DNA of 43,664 nt, taken from positions 1-43,664 of the forward strand of contig NZ_FNQZ01000020.1 of the NCBI RefSeq assembly GCF_900107545.1, read 5' to 3'. The notes under the pieces are model-generated. The model was not told the DNA's origin. It made no database searches and was given only the letters and a program-made list of their open reading frames with translations. Position 1 is the stretch's first letter; each line of letters starts with the position of its first letter. The translations under genes and the position numbers were made by a program. The DNA is from Pseudobutyrivibrio sp. ACV-2 (GTDB lineage Bacteria > Bacillota > Clostridia > Lachnospirales > Lachnospiraceae). Below are positions 43,385 through 43,664 of this stretch, one piece after another.

Positions 43385-43664
43385 AATCGAGCACTGAGGG
43401 ACAGCAAGTCACACAGAGCAAAAAATAAATGAAGATTGATAACTGAACAGTGAAACAAACCTTGAATTAATACAAGTTATTTATAGTTAACATGTATCCT
43501 TGAAATTCATTTAAGTTTCTTAAAGAAACGAAACCTTTAATAAGCGAATATGAATTCTTGAATTCATATTCTAGTAAGAATCTTTGATTCTTACATTTAC
43601 AGTAAACAAGTCAGTTTTGTGCTGACCTGGAATTGAACTCAAGCAACTTCGGTTACTTACATAT
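43385..43664 (+). promoter_or_regulatory. Probable leader of the next rRNA operon (window ends before 16S)
   Basis: No ORF is found after 43131. The stretch TTGATAACTGAACAGTG resembles the conserved segment found upstream of 16S or 23S genes in Firmicutes. Five hairpins follow in series: GTTTCT/AGAAAC (43515-43529), a 12-bp palindrome (43546-43571), GTAAGAATC/GATTCTTAC (43574-43594), GTCAG/CTGAC (43610-43626) and a UUCG-capped stem (43641-43658). The 16S gene itself is not in the window, so the identity is inferred. Confidence 0.55.

Overview
This is AT-rich chromosomal DNA from a Gram-positive anaerobe of the Clostridia, most likely a Lachnospiraceae member close to Butyrivibrio or Pseudobutyrivibrio. 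That placement is an inference from codon use, protein style, several lipoprotein or signal-peptide proteins, many cyclic-di-GMP proteins and an FMN-riboswitch rib operon. The window appears to be the interval between two ribosomal RNA operons in the same orientation. It opens with the 3' end of a 23S rRNA gene followed by tRNA-Met and tRNA-Arg, with no 5S gene between them. It closes with a promoter and a hairpin-rich leader that looks like the start of the next rrn operon.

Layout. 0.75-2.3 kb: a YitT-type membrane protein and an unknown membrane protein. 2.4-6.1 kb: FMN riboswitch and the riboflavin operon ribD-ribE-ribBA-ribH. 6.2-12.6 kb: a HAD phosphatase, a secreted repeat protein, a secreted GH3 (NagZ-like) enzyme and a cytoplasmic GH27 enzyme. 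12.9-22.5 kb: a signalling block with an HD-GYP phosphodiesterase, a two-component sensor of the beta-propeller hybrid type (1411 aa), a response regulator, and a 7TM protein joined through a -1 frame change to an inactive-looking HD-GYP domain. 22.6-27.8 kb: MATE transporter, unknown membrane protein, sce7726-like protein, and an amino-acid ABC transporter whose binding domain looks circularly permuted. 27.9-31.4 kb: alanine racemase, then (minus strand) a diguanylate cyclase and a YgjV-like protein. 31.6-35.4 kb: two complete small/large subunit pairs of the isopropylmalate dehydratase family in the order small-large-small-large. 35.4-43.1 kb: a CobW-like GTPase, PfkB kinase, second diguanylate cyclase, a 57-aa ORF, an FchA/FolD one-carbon pair, a PilZ protein, a zinc-ribbon membrane protein and an HD-domain protein.

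How they work together. The rib genes form one FMN-controlled pathway from GTP and ribulose 5-phosphate to riboflavin. Two GGDEF proteins, one intact HD-GYP, one degenerate HD-GYP and one PilZ protein could make, break and read cyclic-di-GMP, and lie in four separate clusters. FchA may supply the cyclohydrolase step that the adjacent FolD seems to have lost (its catalytic lysine is alanine).

The most unusual signals are: (1) three long hairpins (29179-29280, 32165-32258, 33545-33630) with different but self-complementary stems and shared motifs; (2) an in-frame U UUA AAG slippery heptamer exactly where the 7TM and HD-GYP reading frames must be joined; (3) the permuted binding-protein/permease fusion; (4) the FolD lacking its catalytic lysine beside FchA; and (5) a start codon lying in the loop of an 11-bp hairpin.
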